From: Haemonchus contortus
Taxonomy: Eukaryota > Nematoda > Chromadorea > Rhabditida > Trichostrongylidae
Assembly: GCA_000469685.2 (NCBI GenBank)
Contig: LS997563.1
Coordinates: 16,704,757-16,768,756 of the forward strand
Length of the DNA: 64,000 nt
Direction of reading: 5' to 3'
The notes beneath the pieces are model-generated. The model did not search any database, was not told the origin of the DNA, and saw only the letters and a list, made by a program, of their open reading frames with translations. Positions 50,072 to 60,474 of the stretch are shown here, in pieces. The translations under genes and the position numbers were made by a program. Position 1 is the stretch's first letter, and each line of letters begins with the position of its first letter.

Positions 50072-50758
50072 TGTAGTTTAGAACAGCCTGTGTCATAACT
50101 CGTCGTCATGATTACGAGGAAACACATGAACACCTTCATTATTCAATCAATACTTCCAGCGAGGCTCCAAAAGTGCGGATCTTTGCCTGTTCCCACACCG
50201 AAGTACAAAATTGCTGGAATTTCGCAGGTTCCCATACTAAAGACCAAATGCACCGCCCAGCGGGGCCAGTATATAAGCCGCCCATTTTTTTTGTATAAAA
50301 AAGGTCCAGTTTGCTTCAGTCCAGCAGTTTTCAAGAGTTCTCGGGCTCGGAGCTCTCGGCTCTGCTCTCGGTTGCTCTCTCAAGCAGTTCTTGACAGTTC
50401 CGCGACTTCACAGCTCGGCGGTCCCAAAAACGGGCAGTGCCGCGAACGGCACTGCTCTCATCTCCAAATTCCTTGCCCTCCGCTCTCCAACAACCCCATA
50501 ACAAGAAAGACGGACATCGTTTCCACAAAATGGACAAGAGCGGTGCGGTGCAACAATTGGAAGGAGATAAGCTGGACGTTCCAACTTGTCGCCTGTCGGA
50601 CCCACCATTAGCAGCTCCAAAGCAAGACGAAAAAGGTTGCACAATCCTCAGACTGTTTGACTTTGTAATGGTACGAGTAGTATTTACTGTCTGTTCTATT
50701 TGTTGACCCAATAAATATTGAAATAAATAAATATCCTATCGAGCATTCCACCACCGAT
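50072..50758 (+). repeat. 5' LTR of the BEL/Pao element
   Basis: Starts TGTAGTTTAG and contains a TATA box (TATATAA at 50271) and a polyadenylation signal (AATAAA at 50710-50715). The 3' LTR matches it over its whole length with substitutions and small indels. The exact ends are uncertain by a few bases because the outer edges have diverged. Confidence 0.85.
50530..50706 (+). other. Short ORF inside the 5' LTR, also present in the 3' LTR
   Basis: ATG at 50530 opens a frame beginning MDKSGAVQQLEGDKL, containing CRLSDPPLAAPKQDE and ending at 50706. About 49 codons are alignable to the 3' LTR copy without any indel, while flanking LTR sequence has indels. A possible splice donor (ATG|GTACGA) sits at the end of the shared part. 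The product resembles nothing I recognise. It may be a leader exon joined to an internal exon, or chance; six of about nine codon differences between copies change the residue, so selection is not shown. Confidence 0.4.
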
Positions 50759-50769
50759 CCATCGAAACA

Positions 50770-50782
50770 TGGTGCATCGGCC
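50770..50782 (+). other. Primer binding site complementary to tRNA-Gly
   Basis: TGGTGCATCGGCC lies about 12 bases inside the 5' LTR. It is the exact complement of the 3' end (GGCCGATGCACCA) of the conserved animal tRNA-Gly(GCC) including CCA. This is the usual minus-strand priming arrangement of LTR retrotransposons. A second TGGTGCATCGG copy starts at 50809. Confidence 0.8.
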
Positions 50783-51103
50783 CCAATCCAGTCCAACATG
50801 GTGCATCGGAAGGTGCACAAAGAACTCGAGCTTACGATATTCACAACGCAATTCTAAGAAGAAAATTTTTTAGAGTCAAAAAAACAAAGACAACAGCAAA
50901 AGGAAAAAAGGGATAAAATAAAAACAAAACAGAAAACAAGAAACAGAGAAAAAGAAGAAAAGAAAGAACACAACACATCAAAAATGAAAGTTGTCATTAG
51001 AATTATATGTTCGTGCTTTATGACATGATCTCACCACGTGAGACGTTACGTGGACCCCTTTTGATGAAGTACGATCACTGATCTCATTATAGAAAAAATA
51101 ATA

Positions 51104-51469
51104 ATGAAAAAAAGGAGCGAAAATTCACACACATACATTTTTAAACACTCTTGCCAGCCTATGTCAATGCCTGAAAAGTACGAGCTTCTGTTGTTGCCGG
51201 TCTATGTCAATGCGTGGGAAGAACGGGCTTCTGTTACTGCCGAGTTCCCCTTACAGCCGGCCCATATAAAACATGATAACTTCTATCAGATAACTTCTCC
51301 ATCGAGCAAGGAGTGGAATAATCGCTCATTTGGTAACGCAACTGGTCAGAGCTTTATCAAGCCAATCGATTGGATGCAACCAGAACAAATCCAAATTGGT
51401 CACAGACCTGATCACAAAAACAAAGCAAAAAAAAGAAAAATTATAAAATGCAAAAAAAATTTTCATTAG
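51104..51469 (+). other. 121-codon ORF in the BEL internal region, unrecognised
   Basis: Open frame MKKRSENSHTYIFKHSC to a lysine-rich end (KNKAKKRKIIKCKK). It lies in A-rich sequence where gag would be expected, but has no zinc knuckle or other gag hallmark. It could be a gag remnant or chance in low-complexity sequence. Confidence 0.2.
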
Positions 51470-52278
51470 ATATTTCAGCTTGATAAGAGCTATACAGCTC
51501 GTTTTTCAGAGCTGCTCATTTTCTACAACATTAGAACACATTAAAACCATTGTTATGATAACCAGAATGAGAACAAAAAAAAATAATACTGAATACCTGG
51601 AGACCCAAAGAAACTCCACTCCACGATATTACAACAAAGTCAACCCTTTAACACGTTGACGACAACGCACGTTTAGACATTTTTGACCGCGTGGGACAGA
51701 CGCAATCTTGAGGCCGAGTCGAGCACCTGCCCAAAATTTTGTGAGACTTAGAAAACCTGTGCGAAGATGAAGCATATTTATTTATTTTTTCATACACTCA
51801 AAGGTGCACCTAATTAGAGGACAGAAGTCTCAACATAAAAAAGAAATTGACTGAAGTAAAAATACAAACACAAACATGCAAAAGTGACCATTTGTGACCA
51901 TTTCAAATTAAAATTGAAAATGAAAGGATTCCTATCAAAGCAAGTCGCCTGCCGAGATGAACTCCCATCTTTGCCGCTAGCCAGGCATGATCGACGACTT
52001 CCCTGGTAGTGAAATGAAGTTTCCAGTTTCCAGAAGACATTACATTCATAGTGGGTGCTCTCCAAAACAAATAAATAGCTCGCCATCTGATAGAATGACT
52101 ACCTTATATCTGATCATTTTATGGACTATTATGTTTATAGCTTTGTTACTGTTTGATCTGTGATATAAACACAAAAAACATTACAATAAATCACGCATGC
52201 GCTTAAAAAATTGCGAAATGAGCGCGGGACACATGTGTCCTGCGTTGTCCCTCATAGCCTGCAAAACGCGGGACATAT

Positions 52279-53290
52279 GTGTCCCGTGTTAAAAGCATAA
52301 AGTTTGGTGCCCCTGAGATGCCATCAATCCCTCACGATAGGTCAATTTTGACAACGCCCTTCGAGAAGGTAGGATGCGATTTTATGGGTACGATCCAGAT
52401 GAAAAACAACAGGAAAAGTTGTGTTTGCCTCTACCCATGTCTTGTGACCAGAGCCATTCACCTCGAAGTAGTCGAGGACATGTCAGCAGGTGCTTTCCTC
52501 AACTGCTTCAAAAGATTCGTGGCAAGACGTGGGATTCCAAAACTGGTTCGCACCGATTGTGGATCGAACTTCAAACTAGGACAGCGGGTACTAGAAACTC
52601 TGGTCACTCCTAATTCAGATGACGAGAGTCTGAGTGAGAGCTGCATGATGACATACGTGCTAGGCGAAGGATACGGTGGATATTCAATCCACCTGGAGCT
52701 CCATGGATGGGTGGCGCATGGGAGCGCCTAGTTGGCACCATCAAACGTGCCTTCAATAAAGCAGTAGGAAGGAAAAAGCTAGAGTTTCCTGAATTTCTGA
52801 CAGTTGTTACAGAGATAGAGGCAGTAGTCAACACACGACCTCTCGTCGCTTGCTCCCCCAATGTAGAGGATATACCCCTGAGATGTGATGACTTTCTCCA
52901 CAAGTCTCTCAAGTATGGGCTAGCACCTTTTGACCCTGATGAGCTTCAGGATCCAACGTTTGATCCACAGTTGATACAAACGGTGACACAAGCAAAGCAA
53001 GCACTCAGAAACAGCGAAATAGTAGCAGAAAAATTCTGGGAGAGGTGGCACTTCGAAGATCTCACGGCGTTGCGCGAAATGTAAGTAGTACATCGAAAAC
53101 AGGTCAGACATTAAACGCCAAGGGAACCACATGTGAACGAAATTGTACTCGTCAAACAGGATAGTTTACCCCGCGGTAGCTGGTGCTACGGGAAAATAAT
53201 CGAAGTGATCAGAAGCGCTGACAACATGATACGATCGGTCAAAATTTTGATGCCAAATAAGCACATGGCATAGACTCCTTAGCAAAATAT
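52279..53290 (+). pseudogene. BEL/Pao integrase, frameshifted
   Basis: The first part (52279-about 52680) has the integrase core with CDFMG (first catalytic Asp) and RTDCGSNF (second Asp). The frame then shifts between about 52650 and 52705, and coding continues from 52707 with MGGAWERLVGTIKRAFNKA, which carries the third catalytic residue (Glu in AWERLVG). A BEL-type C-terminal segment follows at about 53140-53270 (SLPRGSWCYGKIIEVIRS) in another frame. All three DDE residues survive but lie in different frames, so no intact enzyme is encoded. The family match is strong for BEL/Pao rather than Gypsy or Copia. Confidence 0.88.
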
Positions 53291-53313
53291 ACCCACTTGA
53301 AATTTCGTCACCA

Positions 53314-53568
53314 GTGTGTGATGTAGCCACAGAGGTCCCGACTCGAAATAAAGGGCAAAATACGGCTCCGGATCTTCCCTCCACGAAGCCACGAAGAAGA
53401 GCAAAGCTTAAAGCCATCCAAGCGATCAAGGAATCGTCGGTAACAAACACCACAAAATCGTTAGGGAACGCCAGCGTAATGGACTTAACAGCAATCACAG
53501 TGATACTGATCTTGCTGTTCTTACAGACAGTAGCCTCACCGAGAGGAAACAGGAAAGATTCCTTGTGA
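53314..53568 (+). other. ORF after integrase with a signal-peptide or membrane-like segment
   Basis: An 84-codon open frame downstream of the integrase. Its N-terminal part continues the pol C-terminus from another frame (a YPLEI motif lies just upstream). It then contains a Met followed by a strongly hydrophobic stretch (LTAITVILILLFLQTVA) and a basic tail. This position and the hydrophobic leader fit the start of an env-like ORF, known in some nematode BEL elements. The downstream sequence is broken by stops, so this is at most a remnant. Confidence 0.35.
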
Positions 53569-54315
53569 ATAGTTCCTCCACAAAGCAACTTTACACTTTG
53601 CGTACATAAAACATGCAGGTTCTTTCTACCAAGAGACAAGGTTCTGAGGTTACATATCCCACCTTCAAACAAGAGTGGCAGTATAAACGCTTCAATGATT
53701 CACGTGGAAAAAGCCGTCTCAAAACTTTTACAGTCACTTGCACGCTTCCGCAAGTACATACGAAAAAGAAGAAATGGGAATAAGCAGCATAGCTCACTGG
53801 GAGAAACACGCGACAATAGGATCACGAGCACTGGTTCGTCACCCGTCGCGGCAAGAGCTCTCGAATGCACTCGCATTGGACGGAGCGATTGCAATGATAC
53901 CACCATCGCGCTGAAACATTTCACCCAATGCCGTTCAGGCGTGCCTTGATAAACACAGCCGTCATCATATCCCAAATGACGTATCATAATGTGGGTGCAT
54001 GTCAGCTATGTCAACATGAACATGCGGGCTTGAGAAACCGCTTATCAGCTTATAACATCTCACACTCACATACCAGTATATATACTCATTACTTATAAAA
54101 AAACCCAACTCCGTACCTCCCCCAACCTTCACATCTCATGGTCGGCCTACTTTAACACCCCTATCTTCAGCTGACTCCTACGCTCACCTTCGTCATCACC
54201 TTCCACAATATGAACAAAAAATCAGAGGTAAAAATTTTTTCAGTTATATCTAACTCAATTTACTTTAGATGAATTAAAACTATCTTCAACAACAACAAAC
54301 TGTCTACTACGTCCT

Positions 54316-54516
54316 TTGGCAACCTCAATCGAGCAGCTGTACTACCAACTGGAGCGGATGCACGAATCGCTGCATTCGCTCCTTCACAGACAACGCGAGT
54401 TGGACTGGAGATGCACGCAGCTGGAGTTCTGCGCCTATGCGCTGACACTATTGGCCGGACGGTGTCAAATAGAAGAACAACGAGAGAACGGAGAAGATGA
54501 TGAAAACTTTCATTAA
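54316..54516 (+). other. 66-codon ORF between env-like region and 3' LTR
   Basis: Open frame starting MATSIEQLYYQLERMHE, predicted largely helical with heptad-like leucines (LHSLLHRQRELDW) and an acidic tail. It precedes the polypurine tract by about 400 bases. No family recognised; it may be an accessory ORF or a captured exon of the element, or chance. Confidence 0.25.
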
Positions 54517-54913
54517 CATGAATGAAGTAACATGAATTCAGTAAAACATACTACTCCTCATCTATAACTTTCTCGAACAAGCAATACTATTTACCTTCTT
54601 TCTACTTCGCCTCCCTCTACGGTTAGTCGCGTCGTCACGGCAACTGAACCACTAGTATCTCTTATCATCGAACGACACCACGACACAAACCACCTCTCAA
54701 CCATCACGACGTAGCACCTACCAGCGACTAAGACAACATCGACTTCACGACCACAATGGACATCTGACTGGACCATATTACATCGCTTACTTATTTACCT
54801 TTGTGTATGGTATCGATTCCTGTGTCTCTGTTACGCGCATGTTTTACTTAATCCTGTGTAGTATATGATTGCAACCGCAACCTTGTTCTCGAAAGTAAAA
54901 CAATCACCTAATC

Positions 54914-54931
54914 CAAAGGTGGCGGGGAGGA
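54914..54931 (+). other. Polypurine tract of the BEL element
   Basis: A purine-rich run (AAAGGTGGCGGGGAGGA) lies immediately before the TG that opens the 3' LTR. This is where plus-strand synthesis is primed in LTR retrotransposons. Confidence 0.7.
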
Positions 54932-55616
54932 TGCAATCGGCAAAACGCCGTGTGAAGAGTCATGACTCCTCGTCATGATTACGAGTAAACGCATGAACAC
55001 CTTCATTATTCAATCAATATTGCCAGCGACGCTCCAAAAGTGCGGAACTTCGCCTGTTCCCACACCAAAGTACAAAATTGCTGGATTTTCGTAGGTTCGC
55101 CTACCAAAGACTAAATGCACCGCCCACCGGGGCCGGTATATAGCCGCCCATCTTTTTGCATAAAAAAAGGTCCAGTTTGGGTCAGTCAGTCCACCAGTTT
55201 TCGAGAGTTCTCGGGCTCGGAGTTCCCGGCTCTGCTCTCGGTTGCTCTCTCAAGCAGTTCTTGACAGTTCCGCGACTCCACTGCTCGGCGGTTCCAAAAA
55301 CAGGCAGTGCCGCGAACGTCATTGCTCTCAACTCCAAATTCCTCGCCCTCCGCTCTCCAACAACCCAATCACAAGGAAGACAGACAATCGTTTCCACACA
55401 ATGAACAAGAGCGGTGCGGTGCAACAATTCGAAGGAGATAAGCTGAACGTTCCATTTTGTCGCCTGTCGGACCCACCACTAGCAATTCCAAAGCAAGACG
55501 AAGAAGGTTGCACAATCCTCAGACTCTTTGACTTTGTCATGGTACGAATTGAATTTACGACTTAATGACCCAATAAATGTTGAAATGAATATCCTATCGA
55601 TTCTACCACCGATCTT
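54932..55616 (+). repeat. 3' LTR of the BEL/Pao element
   Basis: Matches the 5' LTR over about 685 bases, with TATA (around 55137) and AATAAA (55572-55577) at equivalent places. It carries the paired short ORF starting at ATG 55401 (MNKSGAVQQFEGDKL), which ends at 55565. Confidence 0.85.
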
Positions 55617-55719
55617 GAAATTTTTTCGATTCTACCGTTTTACAAAACGCACGCCCACATGAATAAATCCAAACCTTGAATAATCCCAAACCCCAACTTT
55701 TCTGACAATCTTCGTTGTC

Positions 55720-57330
55720 TACGCATCATCTAGCTACGAAGAAGAAGAGTTGAAAGCGTTTTATAGAGATCCGAAAAGGCTCTACAAAAAAGACCATACT
55801 TTCTTCGAGGTCATCCTCGGTGATACCAGCGCCATGATCAGCCGCGGAAACGGCTTAGGAGCTCCACATCGGGACTTACGAAATGGAATGGAACGAGCAG
55901 GAAGAAAGGCTGTCTGAGTTTATCATGCCGACCTACACTATTTATGACAACCACAGCTCAACGAGCCCTTTCATTTGCGATGGACACGTGCGTCAAATAT
56001 GAGCAGTTCCATAATGAACAGATCACATCATCTTCAATCGAAAGTTTTGCTTGACCGACGTCTCCGTTGTTCTAAAGTTTTACACGGGATTATACCATCA
56101 AATCCTTCCTGCTAGATTCCGCTTCTCAGTGCGTGGAGAATTCTCGGTTCAGGAACCGAAGCTTCAAGACCGTTTTCAACTGGGATCATTTCACTTTATT
56201 CGCGAGATTGTGGTAAGATTTCGTTAGGGGCAATCAATGAAGAATACAACCGAATGACCGACCATCTTCATGACAGTGCCAGAAACGCAGAGTCTCGAAG
56301 ATGTGAAGGAACATTTACCTGCCTACCTACTATTTTAGGTAGGACGGATATGCCGTCCTTTCAGTCCTCCCTTTTGAAATTCGATATGTCATCACGTCGA
56401 TGAGGGATTCTGCGTCACTCTATCTCGATAGAATCTAAGAACACTTACAAAGCCTTTCACCAGTTATCGGGATTTCTGCGTGCTCTTCACGCGGTACTGA
56501 CGGGGCGCAAAGTGCCCTCGCCGGGAAAAACTAGCAGGACCGTGTTGTTGCATAAAAAAGGAGATCCAGACGATTTTGGCAATTATCGTCCAGTCTGCCT
56601 GCTGTCTGCAATCTATTCCTTTTCCTACGTGTTATCCTGAACAGGATTGTCAGAATAATAGACGAAAGACAGCCATACAGACAAGCAGAATTTCGGAGAG
56701 GGCTCACTGCAGTCGATCATATCCACGTCTTTCCGAGACGCATTGACGTATTGCGGAAGTAGAAAAAGCCGTTATTAAAGAAAGCCTCTGATACAGGATA
56801 AGGATGCTAACTGAGCTCTACAATAGCTTCACAAATGAGATCTAGAAATTGTAGTAAGTCATCATCAACATGAAGAGAGGGTTTTGACAGGGCGATACCA
56901 TATCGCCTAGGTTTTTCAGTGTCGCTCTCGAGGAAAACATGCTTCATATGGAAGGGGAAGGCACAGGGGTGAAGGGAGACGGCCACTACTTACATCATCT
57001 CCGCTTTGCAGATGGCATGGTGCTTATAACACCTAACATCGAGCGCGCGGACAAATGCTGGCCGAATTCGGCAGCGCTTGTGAAAAGGTCGGCTTGCGAC
57101 TGACCTTAAGAGGACTTACTTTATTTGTACCTGACACTCCTTTCAAACTGAGGGGAACGAACTCTTCGAAGTATGGATTTCCACAGTTTGAAGAATCTAT
57201 CTTTGACTGGATACTCGTTCAAATGTTATCTTTTGACGAGAGCCTCCGGAGAAGACTACGGGCAACTAGCCGACACGCCTACCCTCTGCTGGTGAGTACT
57301 ACAAGCGTAGAACGCTCCTCTTATTTTCGC
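55720..57330 (+). pseudogene. RTE-type LINE remnant (endonuclease to reverse transcriptase)
   Basis: Many stops and frameshifts, but the order endonuclease then reverse transcriptase is readable. SSYEEEELKAFYRDP and DHTFFEVILGD come from the apurinic-type endonuclease. LLHKKGDPDDFGNYRPVCLL (near 56550) is the start of the RT domain, and LRFADGMVLITPNIERA (near 57000) is its YADD-like box with the motif degraded. The continuation after 57055 parallels the RTE fragment at 41105 and fades by about 57215. RTE elements are common in strongylid nematodes. The copy is dead. Confidence 0.85.
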
Positions 57331-58009
57331 AGTCAGAGAAGAGTTGGTTGATTACGGCCCTATGACCGAAGTTGAAGACAGAATAGCGAGAGTCAGTGAC
57401 GCTGATTTCAATAATGCCTTGCTAATTTGACTCAGTGGTCATGAACTCGACCTTTAGCATTCGGAAACGACTTGGTTGAAAATGACGTCCGAAAAGACAA
57501 GTGCTCTTGATGGCTAAGCATTTGACATGCGGAAGTCACGCAGTTGGAGTATGGTAGCACGGTAGACGAAGCCTTTATGGAGCCAGAATTGTCGCAGGAA
57601 AAAGATGCCTGAGAGTTGGCAAAAGAGCACATAATTACGATTTGAAAGAAGAAGGGTGTTTCTGTAGACAGCACGAGGTACCGCCGTTCAGCATGAAAGT
57701 CCTTGAGCGTAATGGAGACGATCAAATCGAAGTATTCATCTAGCTTCCCAACCGATGTGCATTTTTAGATTGTAGCAACGTTATGCAATACATATGCCGT
57801 TCGTCTCCTGCCAAAAGGTCATCGTAAGAAAGAGAAAAGGAGAACTGCTAGACAAACAGCGGAAGTGATACCCCCAGAGTAGTGCGAAAAAGGCGAAAAA
57901 AGCGCGAAAATCGTTGTATTTAGGAAAATGCGGGACTACAAACATGTATATATTATGTTCAGGGAAAACCCGAAGTAGCTGGAAACCTATTGAGTGGGTG
58001 CGTATAAAG
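57331..58009. other. Repeat-like intergenic stretch
   Basis: A block near 57872-57940 (GAGTAGTGCGAAAAAGGCGA) matches the dispersed repeats at 8890 and 18625. The rest is unexplained. Confidence 0.4.
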
Positions 58010-58262
58010 GATAAAGAATGAATTCTTTGGGCGTTAGTCAATCCCATCTGAGAGACGCGCTCCCGCATCCAACTTCCATTAAGAACCGTGGTGGTGTAAG
58101 GAAAGCGTATGTTTCCGAAACAATTTTATCCTCCCAGACAGGTCTGGTACCATTAACCGACGGATGAAAGGTTTGATTGGTCAAGACGGATATCGTTCCA
58201 GGATTCAAACCCGTGGCCCTTCTGTGTGATGATGCACCACTTGCCATTACCCCACCTCTGCC
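58010..58262 (-). mobile_element. SINE copy upstream of the DYNLT2B-like exons
   Basis: Minus-strand copy: tail AAAGGATAAAGAATG at the left, shortened body (about 40 bases missing after 58120) and B box GGTTTGAATCCTG near 58200 read on the minus strand. Confidence 0.82.
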
Positions 58263-58802
58263 TTATTGAGCTTGTGCGCATACTCTAATCAAATCATGAG
58301 CAGGCTGCGAACATCAGCTGGTACCACCTAGGTATTTTTCGTCTCTGTTTTGACTGAGGCTTTGAGCATTCAATCTTTTCGCTGCTATTTCACGATATCT
58401 AAGAGGGCCAGCAATGTGTGGGCAGCTTTGAACTAACGACAGGATGTAACTTCTTGTCCCGGTCCAACAGAACCAAAATTTTGAAGGCCTCAAGTTTCGG
58501 TCTACCATCACCTCAATGCGAGGCTTTCAATCTGGGGAGCCTCCATCTGCTTACTGGGCCAGCTTGTCGAGCGCTCGTGTAGAAAATTGATGCCACGTTA
58601 CTGCGGCAACGGCCACTGCCCCCCATTATTAGAACATTCGTTATGAAACCCGACCGCGACTTCGTACTTCGTCCGAACCAGAAAGAGAAGTTAGACATAT
58701 AATCCATATTTCTTTCCATTGAAAAGCTTTCATATTAATTGTGTCTGTGCCAAATGTGAGTGAAAAACACTAGTTTGTTTTTATAATTTTTGTTGACTGC
58801 AG
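58263..58802. other. Upstream flank of the DYNLT2B-like exons
   Basis: Two adjacent minus-strand frames (58513-58719 and 58314-58511), separated by a stop, read smoothly (for example ARQAGPVSRWRLPRLKASH) but match no family I know. The missing 5' exon of the light-chain gene would be expected here or further upstream. Confidence 0.35.
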
Positions 58803-60379
58803 ATTCCGCTCTTTGAATGGAGAAGCGCTTCTGCGTAGCATAGCGGTGGAACTACTGGCTGACAAAATCTATAGCTCCGAAGAAAACCTAGCAAACAATG
58901 TCGCGAAGGTGATAACAGAGCGGCTGAAAGGTTAGTGAAAGGCCATCAAACTAAGGCGATCAATGCTTCAAGGGGACTCAAACTTTCTCCACACCGGTAC
59001 TGCTTTAGTGAATTTGCATGAAATAATCTTTGCGGCAGTGAAATGGTCGGATGTTCGACAATGATTAGACCTACACTATGCGCGTGATGCAATACCATTT
59101 AAGATTAGGAGAGAATTCGGTACCATCAGCTTTTGCGATATGTCGGAAAAGGGTTAACAATGAGAACAGTTGTAAAGTATTAGGAGTCGTGAGGCCTGAT
59201 TATGGAATACCATACTGTTTCCATTACCTAGAAAGTCTGCTGAGCAAGAATCTGAATTTCATTCTTATTTTCTTCATCCTTGTACTCATCAGAAGTCTCT
59301 ACTCAACGCATGTTGTTATTTGATCTCAACTCCTTCAGTAACTTGAAGGCAGCAAGATTCTTTCTGAAGATTTATCGTCACCTCTCCCCCTAGAACGCTT
59401 CGTTGTCACTTCCTCTTGGTTTTTATTTTAATGCTTTTTCTCAGAGTTCACAGAGGGCTATCACTGTTTTTCCAGCACGTAAACAAGCTGTTGCAAACTG
59501 CTTCCTTATTAACGCAGCTTCTTATGGTTCCTGTGGACAGGAACCATAAGAAGCTGCGTTATTCTTTTGGAAACTGTCCAGCCCTCGCTACCACAAACCG
59601 ACATAGGCAGGAGCCTCATGTGGTAAGCTTGTCTTTCTCTGCAGCACTGTCGGTTGCAGTATACTTAAGCGGCTTTTAAATTAGTCTTTGTTGAGCTGAT
59701 TTACCCTTCTACCACAAGGCCCCACAAACATGATCAGCTAGATTCGATTGCTTCGTGAATCCTCCAATGTTCGATGTATTCTCGTGGTGGCCCTCTAGAA
59801 ACCTTGTATATGGTCCGCCATTAAATGTCGACGCTTCCTCCGAGTTTTGAACCTCCACTAAAAACCCTGTTGTCGTCCAATGTAATACGGTGATGAGCCA
59901 ACGCAGAAAATCGCCTTCAAATTTCCAACCGTGAGCCATTTCCCACAATACTCCATGTAGTCGATAGGGAGCATCCTACGTTCTTAGGGTGCACTATAAT
60001 TGTGATATCTACATTCTTTCATATGCCATGGTAAGTGCATGTAACGATAGTGGACCCATCGTACATGGCTGCCACCATTAATATCAAATAACCTAGCGCT
60101 TTCCGTTCTTGTAGCGCTTTGCAAGGCACTGATCTCCTTAAACAATCAACACTATTTTCCAGGCACTGGTGACGGAATTCGGGCGATTAAAGTTGTCAAA
60201 ATATCACTTATATACTGTGGAGCAGTTCTACTCCATAACTGCATGCACTTTTTGACCCGTCCTATATTCCAGGTTTGGATCTTTCCCACTACAAATACAT
60301 TGTGCAAGTGACTATGGGCGAACAATACGGCCAAGGACTTAAGTAAGTCCAGACGCGTTCCTTTTCTGAATTTCATTTG

Positions 60380-60474
<95 letters not shown>

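Larger units (their letters stand above)
50072..55616 (+). mobile_element. BEL/Pao LTR retrotransposon, internally deleted
   Basis: Two direct long terminal repeats (50072-about 50758 and 54932-about 55616) flank about 4.2 kb. The left LTR is followed by a tRNA-Gly-type primer binding site; the right LTR is preceded by a polypurine tract. The only clear pol segment left is a BEL/Pao integrase with a frameshift. Gag, protease and reverse transcriptase are missing or unrecognisable, so the element cannot be autonomous. The LTRs differ at roughly 8 percent of positions in the best-aligned stretch, indicating an old insertion. Downstream of integrase are short ORFs described separately. An RTE remnant begins about 100 bases after the right LTR. 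Confidence 0.88.

Noticed and set aside
50331..50711. Minus-strand ORFs in the LTRs
   Set aside because: Frames differ between LTR copies and the composition reflects CT-rich LTR sequence.
53166..53672. 168-codon minus-strand ORF in the BEL element
   Set aside because: It is antisense to recognisable integrase C-terminal sequence and has no family resemblance.
59709..59948. Minus-strand ORF considered as a MULE-type transposase fragment
   Set aside because: Only a loose resemblance in a short stretch; no terminal repeats or further motifs.
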